Source of the DNA: Hymenopus coronatus
Taxonomy: Eukaryota > Arthropoda > Insecta > Mantodea > Hymenopodidae
Direction: 5' to 3'
DNA: 64,000 nt
NCBI GenBank assembly: GCA_030762935.1
Contig: CM060887.1
Span: forward strand, 13,942,501-14,006,500
The first letter of the stretch is position 1. Every line of letters begins with the position of its first letter. Below the pieces are notes generated by a model that did not search any database, was not told the origin of the DNA, and saw only the letters and a program-made list of their open reading frames with translations. The position numbers were made by a program, and so were the translations under genes. This document shows positions 45,311 through 56,066 of this stretch, piece after piece.

Positions 45311-45766
45311 AGTTGTTTACAAGGGTTCAGTGTTTAGTTGTCTACAAGATTACCATTGTTATTCATGTATAGTTGCTTATAAGGTTTCCGTCGCTATCCG
45401 TGTTCAGTTGTTTACAATATTTCCGTTGCTATCCGTGTTTAGTTGTTTATAATATTTCCGTTGCTATCCGTGTTTAGCTGTTTACAAAGTTTCAGTTGCT
45501 ATCCGTGTTTAGTTGTTTACAATATCCGTTGCTATCCGTGTTTAGGTGTTTACAACGTTTCAGTAGTTATCCGTGTTAGTTATTTACAAAGTTTCTATTG
45601 CTATCATGTTTATTATTTACAAAATGTCGGTAGTTATACGTGTTTAGTTGTTTACAAGGTTAGGGTAGGGTAGCTATCAGTGTTTAATTGTTTATAAAGT
45701 TTCCATTCACATGTTTTACCTTGTTATTCGAGTTTAGTTGTTTATAAGGTTTCCGTTGCTATCCTT
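45311..45766. repeat. Minisatellite, about 33-35 bp unit
   Basis: About 13 imperfect units of the form GTTGCTATCCGTGTTTAG plus TTGTTTACAAGGTTTCC. Unit length and sequence drift across the array. No transcript or protein function is implied. Confidence 0.85.
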
Positions 45767-45998
45767 CATTATGGCGATGTTTGTCAACACTTATACATAC
45801 TGTATAAATGTTTTATAGACTTTAAAACTTATTTACAGTAGTGAATTTAAAGCTTCATTTGTAATAACTCGCTCGACGTTTCGACGCGTAGACAACTGAC
45901 GGCTGCATGCCATCTTTGGCTCGCGCGTCACTGTGCGCTAACACTCCAGTCACTCATGACTCGGTACAATTCACAACAGAAGCTTGAAATTCTTCCGC

Positions 45999-46006
45999 CT
46001 TTTATA
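45999..46006 (-). promoter_or_regulatory. TATA box downstream of the heat-shock elements
   Basis: TATAAAAG on the minus strand followed by GCGG. A start site would be expected 25-30 bp downstream, near 45970-45980. The first ATG downstream (45913) opens only a 26-codon frame ending at 45833, so no gene product can be named. Confidence 0.45.
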
Positions 46007-46024
46007 ACTAGAAAATGAAGTCAC

Positions 46025-46069
46025 AGAACTTTCTGGAAGCTTGTAAAAACCGAAAGTTCTAGAAGAAAC
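46025..46069 (-). promoter_or_regulatory. Cluster of heat-shock elements
   Basis: Contiguous inverted GAA pentamers: AGAAC TTTCT GGAAG CTTGT at 46025-46044 and CGAAA GTTCT AGAAG at 46051-46065. Heat-shock factor trimers bind three or more alternating nGAAn/nTTCn units. On the minus strand a TATAAAAG box follows 19 bp downstream, as in hsp70-type promoters. Sequence is outside all repeats identified in this window. Confidence 0.6.
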
Positions 46070-46439
46070 AGAAGCCGCCTCACGTTCCGAAACCTTGGGC
46101 TAACAGCGAGCCATATTTCTTGTGTCGTTACGCATTCCAAGGTCTTTAACTGCGTTTACTCACATGCCATGGCGAACGTGAGTACCACTGCAGAAGAGGG
46201 CACTGTCACAATCTAAAGAATACCGCGAGATGAGAAGTTGTAACAAATTCATAAAGTGGTGTTTAAAAAAGAATTTAAATACTTACGATGAGAATGCACT
46301 CTAATATCGAGAATTATTTTGGCAAGCGTGAAAATGGAACAAAATTACATTAGCTTGCTGCAATTCTTTGCACGTGGATTCCGTAAAAATCAAGTTTGCA
46401 ATCCGAAATGAGCTCGTAAACTACTAAATTGCGCTCGGT

Positions 46440-46705
46440 CTTATATATATAAAATAACGTTTTGGGGAGTTGATCATATTCGAGATTTTCCTTGCTTTTG
46501 GTGTCAGTTCCCAATACTTTATACTTTTCACTTATTCATCTGGCCATCACGTAGTAACCTGTTCTTAAAAGATTTAACTTTAGATTTAGCCTTATTTCCC
46601 TTGTATCTTTAAGGAAAATTAAACAAAAGCATTTCAGAAAATGTCTTTTTCGATTAGCATCAAGTATATATTTGATTAAGTTTAAACCAGAATTGTTTGA
46701 TGCAG
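46440..46705 (+). repeat. Family A diverged internal fragment (plus)
   Basis: GGGGAGTTGATCATATTCGA and TTTTCGATTAGCATCAAGTA blocks. Confidence 0.65.
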
Positions 46706-46937
46706 ATTAGATTAGAAAGCATTCTGCCTTTAGGCCAGATAACCACTGAGCATAGAACTTGTCAAGGCATATGTTTATATACCAGGAAAAAGAAGCAATG
46801 TATAAAGCTCTAGTGCTAAGAGCATGGGTTACAAAAACAGCAGAATAGACATATAATCACACCATTTGCTTTTGAGGCCTGTACGCCACTGCACTATACT
46901 TAGTGTGCTCCATTAAAGCATATGTACTTCCTTTTTT

Positions 46938-47820
46938 ACTTTCTCTTGCCCCGTATATACAATGTACATAGGGATAGAGAAGTATTGTATACCACCCAAA
47001 AATTCGATACCGAGATTTCACCGGAAATACATGTTTTAGGACCCCCTGAATCCAAAAAAAAAGCATTTCCAGAAAAAGGTCCGCGAGTGTGTGTGTGTGT
47101 GTGTGTGTGTGTGTCCGTGTGACCGTGAACACGATAACTCAAAAACGAAAAGTAGCTAAAATACCAAACTTGGTATTTAAGTTCAGTATCTTCCAGGGAT
47201 GCGACACGAAGATTTTGAGAAAAATCCCCCCACCCCAAACTACCCTTTACATGGAACTTTTTTCGAAAATTTTGATTTTCTTAAAAATGGCTCTAACGAT
47301 TTTGATTAAAATTTCATACATTAAAGATATTTACCTAACAAATAAAATGTATATTTTGAATTTTCTGGGAATAGCTTCTGAAGACCTGTTTATTCTGGAT
47401 GAATTTTGCTTAATTTGGCATAACCGTAAGCGATAGACAAAAACTTAGTGCACAAAAATTTATGTCATATACATTTTTCTCGTGGAGCTTACCATTTTCG
47501 AGGTATTCATTGTTATTAGTTTCAGTTGTGAAGTACTTATACTTTTCTCAGATGGGAGTGTCCGTTTTTCTTTTGTTCTACTCCTGGCCAAGGAAAGAAG
47601 CGATTTATAATGACAATCGCATAACGACAGCTTTTTAAAACATTTGACTATTGGTTTAGCCTAGTGTACTCCCTTATTTTCTTCTTACTTCTACGGAACT
47701 AAATAATAAGAACATTGTGCTAATGAGTACCGTGATTAGCAAGGTGCAGAAAGAAGAAGAATCTTATGTATGATGTTTGTAGAACAGCTAGAGAATGTCA
47801 TGTGAGTGTAATATATCAGA
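46938..47820 (+). repeat. Family A copy (plus), complete
   Basis: ACTTTCTCTTGCCCCGTATA to GTGAGTGTAATATATCAGA; (GT)n at about 47087-47112. Confidence 0.9.
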
Positions 47821-48182
47821 TTTTTTTTCTTGCACATAAAAGCAGAGTATCGAAAATTAGTGTTAAAATGTATAAAAAAATATAATTTCACTATATGTAA
47901 CACTGATGTAATGTCAGATGATAGTTTTCTAATTACCGACGTAATAGTTACTACTAGTAATTATATAAACTAAAATATGATTATTGTATTATGTACTCTT
48001 CATAAATGTCAACAAATTACAATGCAAACATTTACAATTATGTACTAGAGTGTAAAAGGTACAGAAAGGAACGCATATTTTTCTCGCAAGATTCCGTAGG
48101 AGCCACCAAGTTCTCGTTAGCGAAGGCAACTGCCTGCTGTAGCGCAAAACAAAAAAGTTAATCTATATATTGCTATGAAGCT
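47821..48182. other. Unassigned single-copy DNA
   Basis: Would be 3' UTR of the candidate minus-strand exon at 48183 if that is real. Confidence 0.35.
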
Positions 48183-48341
48183 TTAGTACGGTTCCAGCGC
48201 AGCTAAATACTCAGCAATCTCCTTGTGACCTGGAGCTGATCGAATACGTTCAAAGGGATAAATACGCGGTCGACGTAAATCCTCTCTCTCTCCTCTCAAG
48301 CGTAATTTGTCCAAATCCACAAGTCCGTTGCGCAGATACAA
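48183..48341 (-). CDS. Candidate C-terminal exon of an unidentified protein
   Basis: Minus-strand frame of 52 residues ending in TAA at 48183: LYLRNGLVDLDKLRLRGERE, then DLRRPRIYPFERI, RSAPGHKEIAEYLAALEPY. The balanced residue use, helical ending and GC-richer codons differ from the AT-rich shadow frames around. An AG (AAATAAG) precedes it, but the pyrimidine tract is poor. It lies in non-repetitive DNA between two family-A copies. Function unknown; ending EIAEYLAAL suggests a helix. Could also be a processed or decayed gene piece. Confidence 0.35.
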   Translation of the reverse strand: MYLRNGLVDLDKLRLRGEREDLRRPRIYPFERIRSAPGHKEIAEYLAALEPY

Positions 48342-48427
48342 CTTATTTTACCAGAGATTTTTTCACCTAGCACTGCACTTGTTTTCCAATATCGACATAT
48401 GTTCGTTTTCAACATAACATATATATT

Positions 48428-48527
48428 ACTTTCTGTACTCGTATTATATACCTACATAGTGTATAGAGAAAGTATTGTATTCCACGTAAAAATTCGAAAC
48501 CGAGATTTCATCGGAAATAGCTTTTTT
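48428..48527 (+). repeat. Family A 5'-end unit (plus)
   Basis: ACTTTCTGTACTCGTATTAT to GATTTCATCGGAAATAGC, about 100 bp, followed by a full copy. Confidence 0.78.
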
Positions 48528-49374
48528 ACTTTCTCTACACGTACGATGTACATAGTGTATAGAGAAGGTATTCTAATGCACCCAAAATTTCGATACCGGG
48601 ATTTCACCGGAAATACATGTTTTGGGTCCCCCTGAATCCAAAAAAAAGCATTTTTGGAAAAAGGTCCGTGTGTGTGTCTGTGTGTCTTTGGACAGCATAG
48701 CTCAAAAACGAATAGACCATTAAATACCAAACTTGGTATTTAGGTTTGGTATCTTCCAAGGATGCGAGACGAAGATTTTCAAGAAATTCCCCTCTAACTA
48801 CCCTTTACATGGAACTTTTTCGAACATTTTGATTTTTTCAAAAATGGCTCTTAACGATTTTGATTAAAATATCTTATATTAAAGACATTTACCTGACAAA
48901 TAACATGTATATCTTGAATTGTCTGGGAATAGCCTCTGAAGACTACTTTATTCTGGATGAATTTTGCATAACTGCTAAACCGTAAGAGATGGACAAAAAC
49001 TTACCCAACAAAAAATGTAGAGCACATTAAAACACACAATTTATGTTACATAATTTTTTTTTCGAAGAGTTGATCCCTTCTTGAGATATTCCTTGTTTTT
49101 GGTCTCAGCTTTGAAAAACTTGTACTTTACTCATACAGGAATTTGTCAAATCGTGTCCATACAAACAAAGGAACTTCAGTCACCTAGTAACCAGTTTTTG
49201 GCTTCACGTCCACCTTTGGTACTACCATATTTTGCTACTAGTTACAAGGAAGCAAGTAATAAGACTATTTCTGCTAATTTTTTCTCGATTAGCATGAAGT
49301 CAATAGAAGCATAAGCTTATTAACAATAATTTGTTACTCAGAAGTAGAGAAAGTCATGTGAATGGACACATCAG
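48528..49374 (+). repeat. Family A copy (plus), complete
   Basis: ACTTTCTCTACACGTACGAT to GTGAATGGACACATCAGA. Confidence 0.9.
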
Positions 49375-49686
49375 ATTTTTTCAAGATATATTCAGCAATA
49401 CTATTACTGTTAATTGCTGAAAAATAGAATACCTTTGTTCATTAGAGGAAAAAAATGTGATTATTTTAATAAATCTGTTACAATTTTATTGAAAAATGAT
49501 GATTTTTAAATTTAAAAAATTAACCAATCCACATACTTAGCTTTTTAGTTAAAATATAACTTATTTAGATGAAATTGTGGTACAATTTTAAGCATTTAGC
49601 GTTGTTTAGTTTCGAAGATAATGAGGCATTTGAATAGACAATTTTACTTTTTCAGAAATTCCTTTCAAACTTAACATTTTAAAAAA
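49375..49686. other. Unassigned AT-rich DNA
   Basis: Nothing recognised. Confidence 0.4.
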
Positions 49687-50490
49687 TCTGATGTGTTCCA
49701 TTCACATGAATTTCTCTACATCTCCGCAACAAATTATTCTTAAAAAGCTAATATTTTTATTTACTTAATGCTAATCGAGAAAAAATTAGCAGAAATAAGT
49801 CTTATTACTTGCTTCCTTGTAAGTAGAAGAGAAATAAGGGAGTACCGTAGGTTAAAATGATAGTTACTCATTGAACTAGATCAATACCTAAATAAGAAAT
49901 AGCTGATAAGTTAGTAATTACTGTAGCTCCTCAAAAAGATATTTGTCCTCAGGGTAATACATAAACTATAAATGCTGTTGTCAAAAGCTGATTGCTATGT
50001 CACTGAAGTTCCTTGTTTGTATAGACAGGGGTTGACAAATTTCTGTGTAAGAAAATTATTTTTAAAGCTGAAACCAAAAACAAGGAATATTTAAAAAACG
50101 ATCAACTCCACGAAAAAAATATATAACATAATTGTGTGTTTTAATGTTATCTGCATTTTTTGTGCGGTAAGTTGTCCATCTTTTACGATTTAGCAGTTAT
50201 ACAAAATTCCGTAAAATTCATCCAGAATAAAGCAGTCCTCAGAGGCTATTCGTAAAAAATTCGAGGTATACATTTTATTTGTCAGGTAAGTATCTTTAAT
50301 ATACGATATTTTAATCAAAATCGTTAGCGCCATTTTTGAGAAAATGAAAGAGTGGTAGGGGCTGGGGCGATTTTCTTGAAAAAGTTTGGTATTTAACGTG
50401 TTTTCGTTTTTGAGTTATGCTATCCAAAGACACAGACACACAGACAGACAGATAGACTGACAGAAAGAAACTTACATGGACCTTTTTCCA
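49687..50490 (-). repeat. Family A copy (minus), carrying the NUMT
   Basis: TCTGATGTGTTCCATTCACA; broken by the mitochondrial fragment at 49865-49981; ends in GGACCTTTTTCCATAAA, where the next minus copy begins. Confidence 0.87.
49865..49981 (-). pseudogene. Nuclear copy of mitochondrial cytochrome b fragment (NUMT)
   Basis: Read on the minus strand with the invertebrate mitochondrial code (TGA Trp, ATA Met), the 117 bp give [38 protein letters not shown]. This is the conserved cytochrome b stretch normally reading [28 protein letters not shown]. TGA codons appear exactly at conserved Trp positions. One Leu codon is missing and two substitutions are seen. It interrupts a family-A copy precisely between GATAGT and CAAAAG, with no target duplication, as expected for end-joining capture of mtDNA. 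Confidence 0.92.
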
Positions 50491-50493
50491 TAA

Positions 50494-51357
50494 ATCTGAT
50501 GTGTACCATTCATATGACTTTCTCCATATCCCTGCAACAAGTTATTCTTAAAAAGCTTATACTTTTATTTACTTTATGTTAATCAGAAAAAAATAGCAGA
50601 AATAATTACTCGCTTCCTTGTAAGTAGAAGCGAAATAAGGGACAACTGTAGGTTAAAGTGATAGTCAAAAGCTGGTTGCTATGTCAATGAAGTTCCTTTG
50701 TCTATATGGTTAGGAGTTGACAAGTTCCTGTATGAGAAAAGTATACTTTTTTCATAGCAGAAACCAAAAATAAGGAATGTCACAAAAACGACGAAGTCCA
50801 CGAAAAAAATGTATATAACATAAATTGTGTGTTTTAATGTGCTCTACATTTTTGTGTAGTAAGTTTTTGTCCATCTCTTACGGTTTAGCAGTTATTCAAA
50901 ATTTAGTAAAATTCATTCAGAATAAACTATCTTCAGAGGCTATTCCCAGAAAATTCAAGATATACATTTTATTTGTCAGGTAAATGTGTTTAATATACCA
51001 AATTTTAATCAAAATCATGTGAGCCATTTTTGAGAAAATCAACATTTTCAAAAAAAGTTCCATGTAAAGGGTAGTTGGGGCTGGGGAATTTTTCTCAAAA
51101 TGTTCGTGTCGCATCCCTGGAAGATACTAAACTTAAATACTAAGTTTGGTATTTTACCGACTTTTCGTTTTTGAGTTATCGTGTTCACGGACACACACAC
51201 ACACACACACACACACGGACATTTTTCTGAAAATACATTTTTTTGGATACAGGGGACCCTAAAACATATATTTCCGGTGAAATCTCGGTATCGAATTTTT
51301 GGGTGGAGTGCAATAGCTTCTCTATACACTATGTACATAGTAAGTATAGAGAAAGTA
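50494..51357 (-). repeat. Family A copy (minus), complete
   Basis: TCTGATGTGTACCATTCATA to AGTATAGAGAAAGTA, 864 bp; (CA)n at about 51190-51216. Confidence 0.9.
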
Positions 51358-51397
51358 AAAACTATTATGCAGGATTATTTTCAGGAGGAGTTTTACA

Positions 51398-51530
51398 CTA
51401 TTTACAGTTAGTGTACCTCCATGAAAGTTATAGCAAAATGAGCGAAAGATTCGTAATATTCACATACAATTACAACATGAAAATGGAAAAACAAAATTAT
51501 GAAAATCCCATTTAGACTCCCCTAAAGCTG
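51398..51530 (+). repeat. Dispersed repeat, about 130 bp, copy 2
   Basis: Matches 36102-36230 in order and orientation (GTGTACCTCCATGAAAG, GCAAAATGAGCGAAAGATTC, AATCCCATTTAGACTCCC). Confidence 0.65.
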
Positions 51531-52412
51531 ATTGAATTTTTATTTCAAGATCATAACAATAAATCCAGTAAGGCTATTGCAAACCAAATTTAAAATGCCA
51601 CCTTGGAATTTTTCAACAATTTTTCTACGCTAATCAATGCGTTTTATACGTCATGAATACTATTTAACTGACGCTGTCAGAGCGTTAGCAACTGAGAATG
51701 TTTTATATTACAACTGAAAGTTGAACGTATGAATGGAGCTGCATCAGTGAAAGATGTCGAAAACACGACTGTTCGGAACCTCCAACAAATACCAGACTTT
51801 ACCTGGCTATAGTGACAGCGCGTCACTCAAACAACCTGCATTCCAGAGAGTGATCACTCACATCCCAAACTCACTTTTAGATACAGCAATGCTATCATAA
51901 AAATCTGATGTGTTCCATTCACATGACTTTCTCTACATCTCCGTAGCAAATTATTGTTAAAAAGCTTATACTTCAATTTATTTCATGCTAATCGCAGAAA
52001 TAGATTTATTACTTACTTCTTTGTAAGAAGAAGCGGAATAAGGTAGTACTATACGTTATTAAAGTACCACATATTAAATATATTGGCATATCAAATAAAA
52101 TATATATGTTCAATTTTAAACCTTAACCCTATCTCAAATATTATAATAATTATAGCGTTTAAAGTATGAAGGGACTTAATACTTTATACTTTAGGGACTA
52201 TATATTCCAAAGGTAAACTCCGGCAATCTGCCCATTAAATGCGGGGCGTAAATGGAGCAATTAAAACACCCAATTACATTATTTTGTATAATTTGGGTTG
52301 AAGATAATTTGCAAGTCTCATTAAAGCAGACAACAGCTACCACACAGAGACGAAAGTTCAACTTTTGTCCTCATTGAACGGGAAAAACCAAACTGACATA
52401 AAGAAAACGTAA
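51531..52412. other. Mostly unassigned DNA
   Basis: Apart from the short family-A end at 51904-52055, nothing recognised before the polypyrimidine tract. Confidence 0.4.
51904..52055 (-). repeat. Family A CATCAGA-end fragment (minus)
   Basis: TCTGATGTGTTCCATTCACA to AATAAGGTAGTACTATACG. Confidence 0.82.
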
Positions 52413-53588
52413 TTCCCTCCTTCATGCCTCATTCTCATCCTTCCTTCTTTCGTTCCTTCCTCACTCCCCTCCTCCTTTCCTTCTTTCATTCCTTCCTTCC
52501 TCCCTCGCTACCTTCCTTCTTTGTTTCTTTCGTTCATTCCTTCCTCCCTCGCTCCCTTCCTTCTTTGTTTCTTTCGTTCATTCCTTCCTCCCTCACTCTC
52601 TTCGTTCTTTCGTTCCTTCCTTCTTCCTTTACTCCCTACCTTCTTTCCTTTCTTTCTCTCTCCCTTCCTTCTTTCCTTCCTTCCTCCTTCACTCCCTTCA
52701 TTCTTTCGCTCCTTCCTCCCTCTCTCCCTTCGTTCTTTCCTTCCGTTCTCCCTCTCTTCCTTGGTTCTTTCCTTCCTTTCTACCTCACTCCCTTCCTTCT
52801 TTCCTTCCTTCTTTCGTTCCTTCCTCCCTCACTCCCTTCTTTCTTTCTTTCCTTTCTCCCTCGCTACCTTCCTTCTTTCGTTCCTTCCTTTCTCTCTCCC
52901 TTCCTTCTTTCTTTCGTTCATTCCTTTCTCACTCTCTTCCTTCCTTCTTTCGTTCCCTTCTTCCTCCCTCTTTTCTTACTTTCTCCTTTCTTTTCTTCTT
53001 TCCCTCCTCCCTCGCGCCCTTCCTTCCTTCTTTCTTCCCTTCTGTCGTTCTTTTCTTCCTTCCTCATTCCTTTCTTTCCTGCTTTCGTTCCATTCTTCCT
53101 CCCTCTTTCTTTCCTTTCTACCTTCTTTTCTTCTTTCCCTCCTTCCTCCATCACTCCCATTCTTCCTCCCTCTTTCTTTCCTTTCTACCTTCTTTTCTTC
53201 TTTCCATCCTTCCTCCATCATTCCCATTCTTCTTACCTCCCTCACTTCCGTCCTTCTTTCCTTCCTTCATCCCTCCATCCCTTCCTTCTTTCGTTCTTTC
53301 CTTCCTTTCTCCCTTCACTCCCTTCCTACATTCCTTCTTTCCTTCCTTCCTTCCCCCCTCCACTCCCCTCCTTTTTTCTTTATTTCTTTCTTTCGTTCCC
53401 TCCTTCCTCTCTCCCTCCCTCATTTCCTTCCTTCTATCCTTCTTCGCTCCCTTCCTTCTTTCTTTTTTCTTTATACCATTCCTTCCTTCCTCTCTCTCTT
53501 TCTTCTTTCCTTTCTTCCTCACTCCCTCACTTCCTTTCTTTCCTTCCTTCCTTCCTTCATTACTTCCTCCCTCACTTCATTCCTTCCT
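52413..53588. repeat. CCTT/CTTC polypyrimidine microsatellite tract
   Basis: About 1.18 kb of almost pure pyrimidine on the plus strand built from CCTT, CTTT, CCCT and TTCGTT-type units with scattered A and G. It abuts a decayed SINE at 53589. The long Ser/Pro/Leu/Phe frames here are repeat translation, not genes. Long polypurine-polypyrimidine mirror-rich tracts can form triplex DNA. Confidence 0.93.
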
Positions 53589-53798
53589 TAGTGTATTTAC
53601 AGCAGAGGCTCTGGATCAGAGAAGCCAGGATGAAAATGGTGAGAAACGGATGACAGGAATGATGTTTATGGATTACTTAATGGAATGAATGGCGAAGAAA
53701 ACCACAGAATCCGGATAAAGGCCGCCGAGACGACACTTTGTCCATCACAAATCCCACATACGCTACTCCGAGACTGACTCGGCCACGGCGCCGCCCAG
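53589..53798 (-). mobile_element. Decayed tRNA-derived SINE beside the polypyrimidine tract
   Basis: Minus orientation. TTAGTGTATTTAC corresponds to the SINE end GGTAGTGTTTAACG; TTTGTCCATCACAAATC, CACATACGC and GACTCGGCCACG correspond to body and head. Its 3' tail side directly touches the CCTT tract (52413-53588). Confidence 0.65.
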
Positions 53799-53842
53799 GA
53801 AACGTACTCGTGACATGAAAATACACAGTTTAAATATTTACT

Positions 53843-54528
53843 TCCTCTAGCACGTATGTCCTATATACGTAGGGTATATGTCCATGATCACAATAACTCA
53901 AAAATAATAACTTGGTATTTGAGTTTAATTCTTCCAAGGATGCGACACGAAGTTATAGCGGAAGGCTCCTCCCCCTCACAAACTCGATATACGGAAATAT
54001 TTTCGAATATGTTAAATTTCTTATAAATGGTTCTAACGGTTTTGACTAAAATGTCGTATATTAATGATATATACATATTGTATTTTCAGGGAATTTTCCA
54101 GTATTTTGCATAACTGGCAAACTATAACAAATAGACAAAAGCATATACACAAAAAATGTAGATCTCGTTAAAACACACAATTTATGTCATATGTATATTT
54201 TTTTCGTAGAATTTATCGTTTCCAAGGTATCGCTGGTTATTGGTTTCAGTCTTAAAATACTTTAAACTTTTCTCATACAGGAATTTGTCAATTCCAGCTC
54301 AAGCAAAGAGATGACTTTGCATCACATGAAACAGCTTTTATACCATTTGACTCCCTTTAGCCTAGTGTAGTCTGTTATTTACCTTCTACTTATAAGGAAG
54401 TGATTAATACTACTGTTTCTGCTATCTTCTATTTATCTTTATTATTACGATGTAGAGAGAAGAATCAGCTTTTGTAAGAATCTGTTGCAAAAAGGCTATA
54501 GGATGTCATGTGAATGGAATACATCATA
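53843..54528 (+). repeat. Family A copy (plus), old
   Basis: ACTTCCTCTAGCACGTATGT to GTGAATGGAATACATCATA; microsatellite part lost. Confidence 0.82.
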
Positions 54529-54533
54529 TTTTT

Positions 54534-55446
54534 ACTTTCTCTATACGTACTATGTGCATGGTGTATAGAGGAAGTATTGTATTCCACCCAAAAATTAACT
54601 GTCGAGAATTCACCGGAAATACATGTTTTAGACCCCCCTGAATCCAAAAAAAGCATTTTTAGAAAAATGTTCGTGTGTATGTGTGTGTGTGTCTGTCTGT
54701 CTGTCTGCCTGCCTGCCTGTGTGTGTCTGTGGACAACAGAGCTCAAAAACGAAAAGACTAAACTTGGAATTTAGGTTTGGTATCTTCCAAGGATGCGACA
54801 CGAAGATTTTCAAGAAAATCCCCCCACCCCCAACTACCCTTTACATGGAAAATGTTTCGAAAATTTTGATTTTCTAAAAAATGACTTTAACGATTTTGAT
54901 TAGAATCCCGTATATTAAAGATATTTACATACCAAATAAAATTTATATCTTGAATTTTCTGGGAATAGCCTCTGAAGAGCTCGTTATTCTGGATGCATTT
55001 TTATAAATTTTACTTAACTGCTAAACGGTAAGAGATAGACAAAAACTCACTACACAGAAGATGTTGATCTGATCAAAACACACAATATATGTCCTTTAAA
55101 TTTTTGCTGTAGAGGTAACCGTTTCTGAGATATTCATTGTTTTTGGTTTCAGTTGTGAGTACTTATACTTTTCTCAGACAGAAAGTGTCCGTTTTTCTTT
55201 TGTTCCACTCCTGGCCAAGCAAGGAAGCGATTTGCAATGAAAATCGAATAACCACATCTTTTAAAACATTTGACCATCGGCTTAGCCTAGTGCATTCCCT
55301 CATTTTCTTTCTACTTATAAGGAACTAAGTAGTAAGAACATTCTGCTAATGTTTATCTCGATTAGTATTGTGCAGAAAGAAGAAGAATCTTATGTAAGAA
55401 ATTTGTAGAAGAGCTAGAGAAAGTCATATGAGTGTAACACATCACA
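54534..55446 (+). repeat. Family A copy (plus), complete
   Basis: ACTTTCTCTATACGTACTAT to ATGAGTGTAACACATCACA. Microsatellite position is a (GT)n, (GTCT)n and (GCCT)n compound. Shares its left T-run with the previous copy's right edge. Confidence 0.9.
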
Positions 55447-56066
55447 TTTTTTGATATTACCTTTGGCAGTTTGGGCCATAAATCTAGTCAATCCAGGACT
55501 AGAAAAGTTTACTCTGATAGGGGGCCTCTGGTTCACAAGGTCACAGGTTCATTCCTTCGGAATGAAAGTAAAGTCAAGTCATAGTTTTGGGGCACTCAAG
55601 CCTGATAAAGGCACCTCTGAGCAAAATTAAGAAATATTTCACGCCCAGTATAGAATGGGACTCAGAGAATCGCCACAGATAAAGAGCGACCATAAATACA
55701 ATTCAATTTATTTTAATTTCGGCAGAGGGGCAGCTAATTTACCATTGCTATCATAAACAGCGATATTTCCTTATAGACCACTTTTTGTGCTCGCGAGTGT
55801 ACTCACAGTGTTGCTTTAGCTTCGGTTCTTGTATATCTTCAGTTTTTAGGGTCTTGAAATGATGGCTATGCTCCCATTCAAATATATAAATCCTGCCCTT
55901 GTATGTGTGAATCTGCTCTGGGAAAATACTAGCCGCTTATTTTCCACTTAGTCGTTTGAGCTTTTCAACATAACTATCAAGAGCATTAATTGAAATACAT
56001 TTTTTCTAATGTTTTATTTTATGATTTTCAGGCTACGGATTTATTTAACAAAAGAAACTTTAAAAC
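55447..56066. other. Unassigned DNA, possible decayed SINE
   Basis: GGTCACAGGTTCATTCC near 55540 resembles a decayed box B, but no head or target duplication was found. Confidence 0.3.

Noticed and set aside
45311..45766. Possible CRISPR array
   Set aside because: Units are contiguous and imperfect with no distinct spacers, and the window is eukaryotic; it is a minisatellite.
2342..51515. Many 60-170 codon frames such as VCVCV/THTHT stretches and ILNFLGIASEDLF-type sequences
   Set aside because: All fall in family-A copies, recur at the same repeat position in broken forms, lack conserved length or start, and run through CA/GT microsatellites.
52424..53653. 409- and 356-codon plus-strand frames rich in Ser, Leu, Pro and Phe, and Lys/Arg/Glu-rich minus frames
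   Set aside because: These are translations of the CCTT-type polypyrimidine tract; several frames are open at once and composition is purely repeat-driven.
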